This document shows, piece after piece, positions 24,955 to 32,733 of a DNA stretch of 64,000 nucleotides. The stretch is from Catonella morbi ATCC 51271 (GTDB lineage Bacteria > Bacillota > Clostridia > Lachnospirales > Lachnospiraceae): contig NZ_KI535368.1 in assembly GCF_000160035.2 (NCBI RefSeq), positions 248,001 through 312,000 on the forward strand, given 5' to 3'. Below the pieces are notes generated by a model. The model was not told the origin of the DNA. It did no database searches and saw nothing but the letters and a program-made list of their open reading frames with translations. Each line of letters opens with the position of its first letter. Position 1 is the first letter of the stretch. A program made the translations under genes and the position numbers.

Positions 24955-24980
24955 TGGGTGTCAAAAGTATTTGACACCCA
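24955..24980. repeat. Small palindrome of the GTGTCAAAAG family
   Basis: TGGGTGTCAAA and TTTGACACCCA around AGTA. It shares its ends with the longer palindromes at 25083-25145 and 28010-28077 and looks like a deletion form of them. Confidence 0.5.
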
Positions 24981-25011
24981 ATGATACAGGATTGCTTCGG
25001 CTTCACCTCTC

Positions 25012-25073
25012 GCAATCCTTGCAAAAATATTCGTAATCCGCTCATTTTTTTGCAAAAATGGCTACTTACTCAT
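25012..25073 (-). repeat. Interspersed repeat, family B copy 2
   Basis: On the minus strand it reads ATGAGTAAGTAGCCATTT, then GGATTACGAATATTTTTGC and AAGGATTGC. It matches 26041-26095 (plus) and 1012-1068 (plus) over about 50 bases. Confidence 0.75.
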
Positions 25074-25082
25074 ATTTTTTGC

Positions 25083-25145
25083 GTGTCAAAAGATAATAAA
25101 TTCTCTTGCAAGCAAGCTTGCATCGAATTTTTATACTTTTGACAC
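25083..25145. repeat. Palindromic repeat, family A copy 1
   Basis: A 63-bp near-perfect palindrome with ends GTGTCAAAAG and CTTTTGACAC and centre TTGCAAGCAAGCTTGCA. Nearly identical in opposite orientation to 28010-28077. Confidence 0.75.
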
Positions 25146-25415
25146 TTGTATCATATATTATTTTTAATGCTAAATTTTATCGACTATAATCGAAATGATA
25201 TCATAATTTTAAAATTTATCGACTATAATCGAAACTGGGTTTGATTTTTAGAACTTTATCGTTCATGTTATTCAGAATAATATAGTAGATATAAAAGAAT
25301 TAGTATAGGTATAAAATATTGTCTGTCGCATTAGGGCTTTAGGCTGGACAAGTTTACATCAATATAATATATTTATACTAAAAATAGTTAATGAAACAAC
25401 AGGAGATTTAAGATT
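25146..25415. other. Upstream region of DUF421 gene with two direct repeats
   Basis: Two copies of TTATCGACTATAATCGAAA (within 25174-25195 and 25213-25235), 39-40 bases apart, each containing TATAAT. They may be twin promoters or protein sites. Nothing else is recognised in this stretch. Confidence 0.45.
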
Positions 25416-26048
25416 ATGAACGATTTGATTTTGGTATTTGTAAAGCTCTTGATAGGTTTTTTGTCTGCAATTACAATCATTAATTTTACCGGAAAGGGAA
25501 ACCTTGCCCCTAACTCTGCCAGCGACCAGGTACAGAACTATGTTTTAGGTGGAATCATAGGCGGTATAATATACAATAAAAATATAGGTATTCTTGAGTG
25601 CCTGCTTGTCATGTTTGTTTGGTTTGTTCTTGTTACAGGATTCAGATGGATAAAAAAGCATAATATTAAACTAAAACAGTTGATTGACGGTAAAGCTCTT
25701 ATAATTATAAATAACGGAAAGGTAGATGTGGAAAACTGCAAGAAAGCAGGACTTTCTGCACATGATGTGGCATTTAAGTTAAGAGCCAACAATGTGTATT
25801 CGGTAAAAAAGGTTAAAAGAGCTGTGGTAGAGCAAAACGGACAGTTTATTATAGTGCTTGAAGGCGAGGAAAATCCAAAATTTCCTATAATTACGGACGG
25901 ACATCTTCAGAAGAATATATTAGAAATAATAGGAAAAGATGAAGAATGGCTTAAGGAAAAGCTTAATGAAAAAGGCTATGAAGAATACAGTCAGATTTTC
26001 CTCGGTGAATATGTTGATGGCAAGATTGTTCTTGTGTCTTATGAGTAA
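25416..26048 (+). CDS. DUF421 (YetF/YkjA family) membrane protein
   Basis: 210 residues. Two to three N-terminal membrane helices (about 5-25, 43-60, 65-82) followed by the cytoplasmic DUF421 region: LIDGKALIIINNGKVDVENCKKAGLS, then ELRANNV-type segment LRANNVYSVKKVKRAVVEQNG. This is a widespread Bacillota family of unknown function; B. subtilis members are membrane proteins of unclear role. AGGAGATTTAAG precedes the start. The last codons and stop lie inside a family B repeat. Confidence 0.85.
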   Translation: MNDLILVFVKLLIGFLSAITIINFTGKGNLAPNSASDQVQNYVLGGIIGGIIYNKNIGILECLLVMFVWFVLVTGFRWIKKHNIKLKQLIDGKALIIINNGKVDVENCKKAGLSAHDVAFKLRANNVYSVKKVKRAVVEQNGQFIIVLEGEENPKFPIITDGHLQKNILEIIGKDEEWLKEKLNEKGYEEYSQIFLGEYVDGKIVLVSYE

Positions 26049-26095
26049 GTAGCCATTTGTTGCAAAAAAAGTGAGAGGATTACGAATATTTTTGA
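26041..26095 (+). repeat. Interspersed repeat, family B copy 3
   Basis: Starts with ATGAGTAAGTAGCCATTT, overlapping the last codon and stop of the DUF421 gene, and continues through GAGGATTACGAATATTTTTG. Inverted relative to the copy at 25012-25073, so the DUF421 gene lies between an inverted pair. Confidence 0.75.
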
Positions 26096-26131
26096 ACTCT
26101 ACATTATTTAATTTTGTTTGAAAGGTTTACT

Positions 26132-26824
26132 ATGATTGTAGAAGAAATTACAAATGAACTATTTAAAATGCAGGATGTAAAATACAGAGACTTTAACAGC
26201 AAGTTGATTCCTACAGTTGACAAGGAGAGCATGATTGGTGTAAGAACACCTGAACTTAGAAAGTACGCTAAACAACTTGTAAAAAGAGAAGATGTGAGAG
26301 AATTTTTACATTCAGTTCCGCATAAATATTTTGATGAAAATCAGCTTCATGCTTTTATACTTGCAGAAATAAAGGATTTTGGGGTTTGTCTTGAAGAAGT
26401 AAAAAACTTTCTTCCTTATATAGATAACTGGGCAACCTGTGATCAGCTTTCACCAAAAGTATTTAAGAAATATCGCAAGGAACTTCTTACACATATAAAA
26501 GAATGGATAAACTCAGACAAAACATACACAGTAAGATTTGGTATAGGTATGCTTATGGAGCATTTTTTGGATGAAGATTTTGACCCGGCATATCCTGAGA
26601 TGGTGGCAGAAATAAGGTCTGAGGAGTATTATATAAATATGATGACAGCCTGGTATTTTGCTACAGCACTTGCAAAGCAATATGAGCAGGTACTTCCGTT
26701 TATTGAAAATAAAAAGCTTGATACATGGACACATAATAAAGCTATTCAAAAAGCAGTGGAAAGTTACAGGATTACAGATGAGCAGAAGACTTATCTTAAA
26801 GGAATTAAGGTGAAGGGCAAGTAA
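26132..26824 (+). CDS. DNA alkylation repair protein (AlkD-like HEAT-repeat glycosylase)
   Basis: 230 residues from the ATG at 26132 (GAAAGG upstream; an in-frame TTG 18 nt earlier overlaps it). The all-helical repeat protein shows the family hallmarks IGVRTPELRKYAKQL, the YIDNWATCDQLSPK segment with the key aromatic/aspartate pair, and MMTAWYFATALAKQYEQ. AlkD excises positively charged alkylated purines. Small Firmicute members of this type are common and single-gene, as here. Confidence 0.9.
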   Translation: MIVEEITNELFKMQDVKYRDFNSKLIPTVDKESMIGVRTPELRKYAKQLVKREDVREFLHSVPHKYFDENQLHAFILAEIKDFGVCLEEVKNFLPYIDNWATCDQLSPKVFKKYRKELLTHIKEWINSDKTYTVRFGIGMLMEHFLDEDFDPAYPEMVAEIRSEEYYINMMTAWYFATALAKQYEQVLPFIENKKLDTWTHNKAIQKAVESYRITDEQKTYLKGIKVKGK

Positions 26825-26984
26825 CAGTTGTCAGATAGACTGGAAATGAGATTGGAAATAAATAGAATATTTTAAGAAAAATTGAAATTATATAAAAATA
26901 TTGAAGTTATAGTTGAAATAATGTGTGCAAAGTGATATTATACCTAAAATACTTGTAAACTTAAGCGCTTTAAGGGGGTTAGCT

Positions 26985-27488
26985 ATGAAGATAAAACTAA
27001 TAAAGTGGAGCAAAGATTTAAGCAAAGAGCTGATAAACATTTGCAATAATATAGACCGTTCTTATCTGTCAAATCGTATACCGTATCCTTATACTGAGAA
27101 GGATGCAGACTTTTGGTTTGGTATGACAACGGAACATGACGGTAAGGATGGTATATTCAGGGCTATTGTTGTAGATGATAAGGTTGTGGGGAATATTGCG
27201 GTTGAACAAAACTCGGATGTCAGATGTAAAGATAGTGAAATAGGATATTTTTTGCTTACAGATAACTGGTCTAAAGGCATAATGACAGAAGCAGTAAAAC
27301 AAATCTGTAAGCTTGCTTTTGATAATCTCGATATAGTACGAATATCGGGAACTGTGTATTTACCTAATACCGCATCGCAGCGTGTGCTTGAAAAAAATGG
27401 TTTTGAAAGTGAAGGTGTGCGAAAAAATGCTGTTTACAAAGATGGCAAGCTTTACGACTTGTGTTTATATGGCAAATTAAAACAATAA
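26985..27488 (+). CDS. GNAT-family N-acetyltransferase (RimJ/RimL-like)
   Basis: 167 residues. The fold is visible in YPYTEKDADFWF (substrate side), GNIAVEQNSDVRCKDSEIGYFL, acetyl-CoA loop TDNWSKGIMTEAVKQI and the C-terminal NTASQRVLEKNGFESEGVRKNAVYKDGKLYDL typical of the RimL group. ATG at 26985 follows GGGGG; upstream codons in frame lack a ribosome site. Substrate unknown. Confidence 0.88.
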   Translation: MKIKLIKWSKDLSKELINICNNIDRSYLSNRIPYPYTEKDADFWFGMTTEHDGKDGIFRAIVVDDKVVGNIAVEQNSDVRCKDSEIGYFLLTDNWSKGIMTEAVKQICKLAFDNLDIVRISGTVYLPNTASQRVLEKNGFESEGVRKNAVYKDGKLYDLCLYGKLKQ

Positions 27489-27514
27489 TAGATAATAGAT
27501 GGAGGAGTAAGAGA

Positions 27515-28072
27515 TTGAATTTTCAAATAATATTCTTAGAGTCGGCTGCCTGGTCGCTGCTATGGATTATTATGGTGGCTATATCGGTAAGAATATTTCC
27601 GTTTACTATAGAGCATGATTATCCAGAAGCGGCAAGAAAGGTAGCGAAACTTCCGGAACTTACAGGGAAACATAAGCGAAACGGAGCTGTTTTTGGGGTC
27701 ATAAGTTTTGTTATACTTTTTGGTTTACTTATTGCTTTTGCAGTTTTAATGCACAGGTGTGAAGAATTATCATTTTTTAGAATATTTATTCATCTTTGGA
27801 TTGTTTGTATGACTTGGAATGTAGTGGATTTAGTAATCATTGACTGGCTGTTCATTTGCTTGTTTAGGATTAAGTATTTTGTACTTCCGGGAACTGAAGA
27901 CTGTGAGGGAAATAAGGATTATAAGTTTCATTTTATAGGTTTTTTAAAAGGTATTTTTGCAATGACTATAGTGCAGTATTATTTTCAGGAATATCATATT
28001 TTATGTTACGAGTGTCAAAAGTATAAAAAATTCGGTGCAAACTTGCTTGCAAAAGAATTTATTATCTTTTGA
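27515..28072 (+). CDS. Four-helix membrane protein of unknown function
   Basis: 185 residues from a TTG start that has GGAGG 9 nt upstream; no ATG fits. About four hydrophobic segments (ESAAWSLLWIIMVAISV, VISFVILFGLLIAFAVL, IFIHLWIVCMTWNVVDLVIIDWLFICLF, FHFIGFLKGIFAMTIV). The last 20 residues and the stop are encoded by palindromic repeat A copy 2, so the native C-terminus was probably replaced when the repeat arrived. Not assigned to a family. Confidence 0.6.
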   Translation: MNFQIIFLESAAWSLLWIIMVAISVRIFPFTIEHDYPEAARKVAKLPELTGKHKRNGAVFGVISFVILFGLLIAFAVLMHRCEELSFFRIFIHLWIVCMTWNVVDLVIIDWLFICLFRIKYFVLPGTEDCEGNKDYKFHFIGFLKGIFAMTIVQYYFQEYHILCYECQKYKKFGANLLAKEFIIF

Positions 28073-28077
28073 TACTC
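28010..28077. repeat. Palindromic repeat, family A copy 2
   Basis: Near-palindrome with ends GAGTGTCAAAAG and CTTTTGATACTC, matching the reverse complement of 25083-25145 with a few changes. It overlaps the end of the upstream gene. Confidence 0.75.
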
Positions 28078-28117
28078 ACATCGTTTTATATTTGGTTTAT
28101 TAAAAAACAATTATTAC

Positions 28118-28154
28118 ATCCCCTGCCTGAGGACTTTGGGCAGGGGATATTTTT
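28118..28154 (+). terminator. Rho-independent terminator
   Basis: ATCCCCTGCC and GGCAGGGGAT around a short loop, then ATTTTTAT. Confidence 0.85.
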
Positions 28155-28238
28155 ATGAATTTTAATATTATATTTGTCTAATATTACATTTATGTATACA
28201 TATTTTATATGCAAAATACAGACATAAACTCTTGAGTA

Positions 28239-28281
28239 TTGACAATGTATATGATAATATGCTAAAATGTAAACGTTTACA
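28239..28281 (+). promoter_or_regulatory. Promoter with LacI/CcpA-type operator for first sugar ABC operon
   Basis: TTGACA (28239-28244), 18 bases, TAAAAT (28263-28268), overlapping the perfect dyad TGTAAACGTTTACA (28268-28281) with a central CG. The dyad fits LacI-family operators and also the catabolite (cre) consensus. Confidence 0.8.
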
Positions 28282-28323
28282 AATTAAACATAATAATCAT
28301 ATTACACAAAGGGGGTTATGTCA

Positions 28324-29685
28324 ATGTTACAATTAAAAAAAGTAAAAGCTGTTTCTGTTTTTATGGCTGCCATATTGGCACTTACAGCCTGTGGAGGTGG
28401 AACCACAAAACCGACAGAAGATAATGGAAGCAAAAACGGTTCGGGGAGTGCTGTGGCTAAAGTAAGCAGTGTCAAAAGTTCCGATAAGAAATCTAATGAA
28501 AAGGTAGAACTTAGATTCTTATTATGGGGAAATCAGAAGGAAATTGAGTACAAAACTAAGTGGACAGACGAGTTTAATGCAGCACATGATAATATTCATG
28601 TAAACCTTGAAGCAATACCAGAAGGTTTTCATGATAAATTGACAGTTCAGGTTTCCTCTAATACACTGGCAGATTTAGTACAGATTGCGGGAGATTTTGG
28701 TGGAGAGTATTTTAAGAAAGATGTGTTTGCTCCTTTAGATTCATATATAGAGAAAGATGGATTAAAAGGTGCCTGGGTTGACAGCCTTATGAGTGGATTG
28801 TCATATAATGGAAGTGTTTATGCCGCACCTACTACATTTTATTCAGGATTTATTATTTACAACAAGACAATGTTTAAAGAAAACAATATACCTCTTCCTA
28901 CAAATGATTGGACAGAAGAAGACTTTTTAAAAGCTGCCAAAGCTTTAACCAAAGGAGAAGGTGACAGTAAAGTCTGGGGAGCTGATTTTTCTTCATGGTG
29001 GGCTTACTCTCTTGCAAGAAATTTATATGACGGTTACAAGGCGTGGGACTGGGAAGCCGGAAAGATGACTGCAGACACCGAAGGATTTAAGGATGGAGTT
29101 CAGTTCATAACAGATTTATACAGAGTACATAAAATTTCACCTACACCTACTATGGCAAAAGATGTGGGAGGAACATTTGAAACAGGTAAATATGCTATGA
29201 CTGTAGGGGCTTCATGGGATATGGCAAGTTTTAATGAAGCAATAGGCGATAAGTTTGAATGGGATATTGTAACCTTCCCATCAAATTCTAAGTACGGAAA
29301 ATGGAGATCTCCTCTTTGGACAACTGCAATAGGTATTTCTGCAGATTCTCCTCATAAAGATGAAGCCTGGGAATATATAAAATATATGTCTGCTCAGGGA
29401 AAAGTACAAGAAGAAATGGAAATTATCGGACTTCCGGCTTTGAAATCAATAAGTGAAGACAGTAACTTTATAAACTCAATACCTGAGGGGTGGAAAAAAT
29501 TTAATAAATCAGTATTTTTTGATGCTCTTGATTATGCAGTAGATGGTGTAGTGTTAAATGAAATACAGGATGAGATTATTAAGGTCGAGCTTGAGCTGCT
29601 TTTTGCAGGAGAGCAGGATATTGACACAACCTTAAAGAATATACAGACAAAAGGACAGCTTAAGTTAGATAGAATGAAAGAATAA
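28324..29685 (+). CDS. ABC transporter sugar-binding lipoprotein (CUT1 family)
   Basis: About 453 residues. Lipoprotein signal with lipobox LTACGG, a Ser/Lys/Gly-rich linker, and an SBP_bac_1 fold (LRFLLWGNQKEIEYKTKWTDEFNAAHDNIHV, later GKYAMTVGASWDM and DEAWEYIKYMSAQG). Captures an oligosaccharide outside the cell for the two permeases encoded next. Of two nearby ATGs, the second (28324) sits at a better distance from GGGGG. No ATPase gene lies in the operon, so a shared MsmK-type ATPase is expected elsewhere. Operon is controlled by the dyad just upstream. Confidence 0.93.
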   Translation: MLQLKKVKAVSVFMAAILALTACGGGTTKPTEDNGSKNGSGSAVAKVSSVKSSDKKSNEKVELRFLLWGNQKEIEYKTKWTDEFNAAHDNIHVNLEAIPEGFHDKLTVQVSSNTLADLVQIAGDFGGEYFKKDVFAPLDSYIEKDGLKGAWVDSLMSGLSYNGSVYAAPTTFYSGFIIYNKTMFKENNIPLPTNDWTEEDFLKAAKALTKGEGDSKVWGADFSSWWAYSLARNLYDGYKAWDWEAGKMTADTEGFKDGVQFITDLYRVHKISPTPTMAKDVGGTFETGKYAMTVGASWDMASFNEAIGDKFEWDIVTFPSNSKYGKWRSPLWTTAIGISADSPHKDEAWEYIKYMSAQGKVQEEMEIIGLPALKSISEDSNFINSIPEGWKKFNKSVFFDALDYAVDGVVLNEIQDEIIKVELELLFAGEQDIDTTLKNIQTKGQLKLDRMKE

Positions 29686-29722
29686 TTGATATTTTAGTGT
29701 TTTACGGTATTAAATGATAATT

Positions 29723-29882
29723 AAATCCGAATTGTTCATACCATAGGTCACAGACCGGTTAATTTATAATATACAGTCATAAAATATTTTCGGTCTGTGA
29801 CTATGGGATGATGTTCTTAAACATTTTCTAAAACACATAATTTCAAGCGTTTATTTTGATTATGTGGTTTGGTAATATGGGT
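29723..29882. repeat. Diverged MITE-like repeat (family C relative)
   Basis: Two successive hairpins: CATAGGTCACAGACCGG with TTCGGTCTGTGACTATG, then CACATAAT with ATTATGTG. Same architecture and similar first stem as 35764-35936 and 61130-61307. It sits between the binding-protein and permease genes and its hairpins may also lower downstream expression. Confidence 0.55.
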
Positions 29883-29905
29883 TAAAATATTGGGGAGGAA
29901 ATATT

Positions 29906-30784
29906 ATGAGGCATAAAAAGAATCAGGCTAAATATTTTTATATGTTCATAATGCCATGGTTTTTGGGCTTTTTTTTATTGACTTTTATGCCGTTGGTATA
30001 TTCTATATATTTGTCTTTGACACAATATAATGGTATTTCAATGCCTAAATTTATTGGATTAAGAAATTACATAGATTTGCTGTTTTATGATGATCTATTC
30101 AGAAAAAGCCTTTTTAATTCTTTTCATTATGCGGTGCTGGCAGTTCCTACCAGCTTAATATTGGCACTGTTTATGGCCTTTTTATTATCAAAGGAAATTA
30201 AAATAAGCAATATTTTTCAGATAATTTTCTATTTTCCTTCAATAGCGGCAGGAGCAGCTGTTTTTGCAGTGATAAAATATTTATTGCGAGGAGAGGGAGG
30301 CTTGATAAATTATGTATTATCAATTTTTCACATAGAAGGTCCATTTTGGCTGACTGATTCAAAATGGGCAATGACTTCTCTTGTAATTGCAAATTTGATA
30401 TTTTGTGGACAACAAATGCTGATATTTTTAGCAGGTATAAAACAAATTCCTGTTTCATATTATGAGGCTGCTAAAATAGATGGAGCGGGAAATATCAAAT
30501 GCTTTTTTAAGATAACATTTCCTCTGATATCAAATGTTTTTGTATTCAATCTGGTTATGGGGATAATAGGTGCCTTTCAGGTATTTGTTCAGCCGCTTAT
30601 AATGACAGAAGGAGGGCCGTTTAAAAAGACTTATATGTATGGAATGTATATATATGACAGCGGCTTTAGTCATGGAAGGTTTGGCTATGCAGCGGCTCTT
30701 GCATGGATTATGTATATAATTATTCTGTTTATAAGTTTGGTTATATTAAGGTCTTTGAAGAAACTTATGAACTATACTGAATAG
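29906..30784 (+). CDS. ABC sugar permease, MalF/UgpA type
   Basis: 292 residues, six membrane helices. The cytoplasmic EAA loop reads YYEAAKIDGAGNIKCFFKITFPLIS, typical of CUT1 permeases. Partner of the permease that follows after 18 nt. GGGGAGG precedes the start. Confidence 0.93.
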   Translation: MRHKKNQAKYFYMFIMPWFLGFFLLTFMPLVYSIYLSLTQYNGISMPKFIGLRNYIDLLFYDDLFRKSLFNSFHYAVLAVPTSLILALFMAFLLSKEIKISNIFQIIFYFPSIAAGAAVFAVIKYLLRGEGGLINYVLSIFHIEGPFWLTDSKWAMTSLVIANLIFCGQQMLIFLAGIKQIPVSYYEAAKIDGAGNIKCFFKITFPLISNVFVFNLVMGIIGAFQVFVQPLIMTEGGPFKKTYMYGMYIYDSGFSHGRFGYAAALAWIMYIIILFISLVILRSLKKLMNYTE

Positions 30785-30802
30785 GAGAGGAGGGTATTTA
30801 TT

Positions 30803-31645
30803 ATGTCTAAGAAAGTGAAAGTATTGGCATGGATTGTGATTTGTTGTATTTTAGGAGTGATATTTTTGCTTCCTTTTATTTGGATGTTGTCCACATCTTT
30901 GATGGGAACAGAGCAAATTGTTAAATATCCTCCTGAAATTTTTCCTTCACCGTTTACATTAAGGTCATTTAGATACATATTTGAAAGCACACACTTCTTT
31001 ATGTATTTTAAAAACAGTAGTATAATAACCATATTAAATATTGTCGGAACGTTGATAAGTACTACTTTAGTCGCATACGGATTTGCAAAATATGAAGCAA
31101 AACTCAAAGGTTTGTGGTTTACTATACTTATCTCTACTATGATGGTTCCTTATTTTGTAACTATAATACCTTTGTATAATATATATGCAAAACTAAGATT
31201 CACTAATACCATCTTGCCGTTAGTACTGCCCAATATGCTTGCGGGCAGCAGTTTCAGTATTTTTCTTTTACACCAGTTTTTTAAAAGCTTTCCAAAAGAA
31301 ATAGAGGAGTCGGCAAGGATAGATGGTTGCAGTGAACTTAAAATTTTATTCAAAATGGTTTTGCCAAATTCAAAAGCAATTTTATTTGTAGTGGCAATTT
31401 TTATGTTTGTGTGGACATGGAATGATTATTTTGGACCGGCGATATTTTTAAATGATGAACCCAAATATACATTGGCTGTAGGACTGGTATTTTTAAATTC
31501 TTCCATAAGCGGATATAAGGATGCATTAGATCAGGGACCGGTTATGGCTATGGCATTACTTACGGTATTACCGATTATTGTGCTTTATGCCTGTTTTCAG
31601 AAATATTTTATAAGAGGTATTGTGTCAAGCGGATTAAAAGGATAA
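30803..31645 (+). CDS. ABC sugar permease, MalG/UgpE type
   Basis: 280 residues, six helices; EAA loop reads EIEESARIDGCSELKILFKMVLPNSK. Second membrane subunit of the first CUT1 transporter. GGAGAGGAGGG lies upstream. The LacI regulator gene follows directly. Confidence 0.93.
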   Translation: MSKKVKVLAWIVICCILGVIFLLPFIWMLSTSLMGTEQIVKYPPEIFPSPFTLRSFRYIFESTHFFMYFKNSSIITILNIVGTLISTTLVAYGFAKYEAKLKGLWFTILISTMMVPYFVTIIPLYNIYAKLRFTNTILPLVLPNMLAGSSFSIFLLHQFFKSFPKEIEESARIDGCSELKILFKMVLPNSKAILFVVAIFMFVWTWNDYFGPAIFLNDEPKYTLAVGLVFLNSSISGYKDALDQGPVMAMALLTVLPIIVLYACFQKYFIRGIVSSGLKG

Positions 31646-31693
31646 GGTTATAGTCTTGGAACAGTGAATGTAAGAAATGTCGGAGAAAATATA

Positions 31694-32713
31694 ATGAATA
31701 AAAAAATAACTATTATAGAAATAGCTGAAATGGCCGAGGTATCTACAGCTACAGTTTCAAGAGTAATAAATAACACAGGGAAGGTTGAGACCGGCAAAAA
31801 AGAAAAAATTTTGGAACTGATTGAAAAATATGATTATAGACCAAATCAGATAGCTAAAGCTTTGCAAGCCAGGAAGTCTAATACCATAGGCTTTGTTGTT
31901 CCACATATTAATAGTCCTTATTATGCCGGAATATTTTATGAAACTGAAATTGCTGCCAAAAAGAGAGGATACACGCTGTTATTATGTAATTCAGAGGCTG
32001 ATAAGCGCTTAGAGAGTAACATACTTGATACATTTGTGTCTGCTAATGTAAGGGCTATAGTTTTTATGGGTGGACGACTTGATGATATGTCTATCGATAA
32101 AAAATATATTAATGAAATAGAAAAAATAAATAAAAAAATCCCAATTATATCCTGTGTTGACATTCCGGAGTTAAACTGTGCGCAGGTATACCAGGAACAA
32201 AAAATAAGTGCCGATGAGCTCCTTAAGCATTTATCAAAAGAAGGATACAAAGATATTGCTTTACTTGGTGGGTATGCAAATATAAGGACTACAGCAAAGA
32301 GACGAAAAGAGATAATAGAGAATGCAGACAGATATGGAATTAGTATACGAAAAGATATAATTGAGAGTGATTATTCTGTAGAAGGTGGAAATGTTGCTAT
32401 GCAAGAACTGCTGAAGTCTCCGCAATTACCGGAAGCTATTATATGTATAAATGATCTTGTGGCGATAGGTGCACTTAGTGAAACATATAAGAGTAATGTA
32501 AAGGTTCCGGACGATATAGCTATTTCAGGTTATGATAATTTGGATATATCAAGTTTTATTTTCCCGGGAATTACTACAATAGCCTGTGATTATAAAGCAT
32601 ATGCCGAAGCAATAGTAGATATGATACAGAATATAGATAATATTGCTAAAAATACAAGAAGAACAGTTCAGGCGAATTTGATTGTCAGAGGTTCTACAAA
32701 AAGAAACGCATAA
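31694..32713 (+). CDS. LacI-family transcriptional regulator (first)
   Basis: 339 residues from the ATG at 31694 (CGGAG upstream): helix-turn-helix ITIIEIAEMAEVSTATVSRVINN with hinge helix YRPNQIAKALQARKS, then a Peripla_BP sugar-binding core (GFVVPHINSPYYAGIF). Lies inside the operon it probably controls through TGTAAACGTTTACA at 28268-28281. Effector presumably a beta-galactoside imported by the neighbouring transporter; that is inference. Confidence 0.92.
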   Translation: MNKKITIIEIAEMAEVSTATVSRVINNTGKVETGKKEKILELIEKYDYRPNQIAKALQARKSNTIGFVVPHINSPYYAGIFYETEIAAKKRGYTLLLCNSEADKRLESNILDTFVSANVRAIVFMGGRLDDMSIDKKYINEIEKINKKIPIISCVDIPELNCAQVYQEQKISADELLKHLSKEGYKDIALLGGYANIRTTAKRRKEIIENADRYGISIRKDIIESDYSVEGGNVAMQELLKSPQLPEAIICINDLVAIGALSETYKSNVKVPDDIAISGYDNLDISSFIFPGITTIACDYKAYAEAIVDMIQNIDNIAKNTRRTVQANLIVRGSTKRNA

Positions 32714-32733
32714 GATATAGGAGAGAAAATTGT

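Noticed and set aside
13025-28148. Shared loop (GACTTT) of the terminators at 13022 and 28118 as a repeat family
   Set aside because: Stems differ and the loop is too short to mean common descent.
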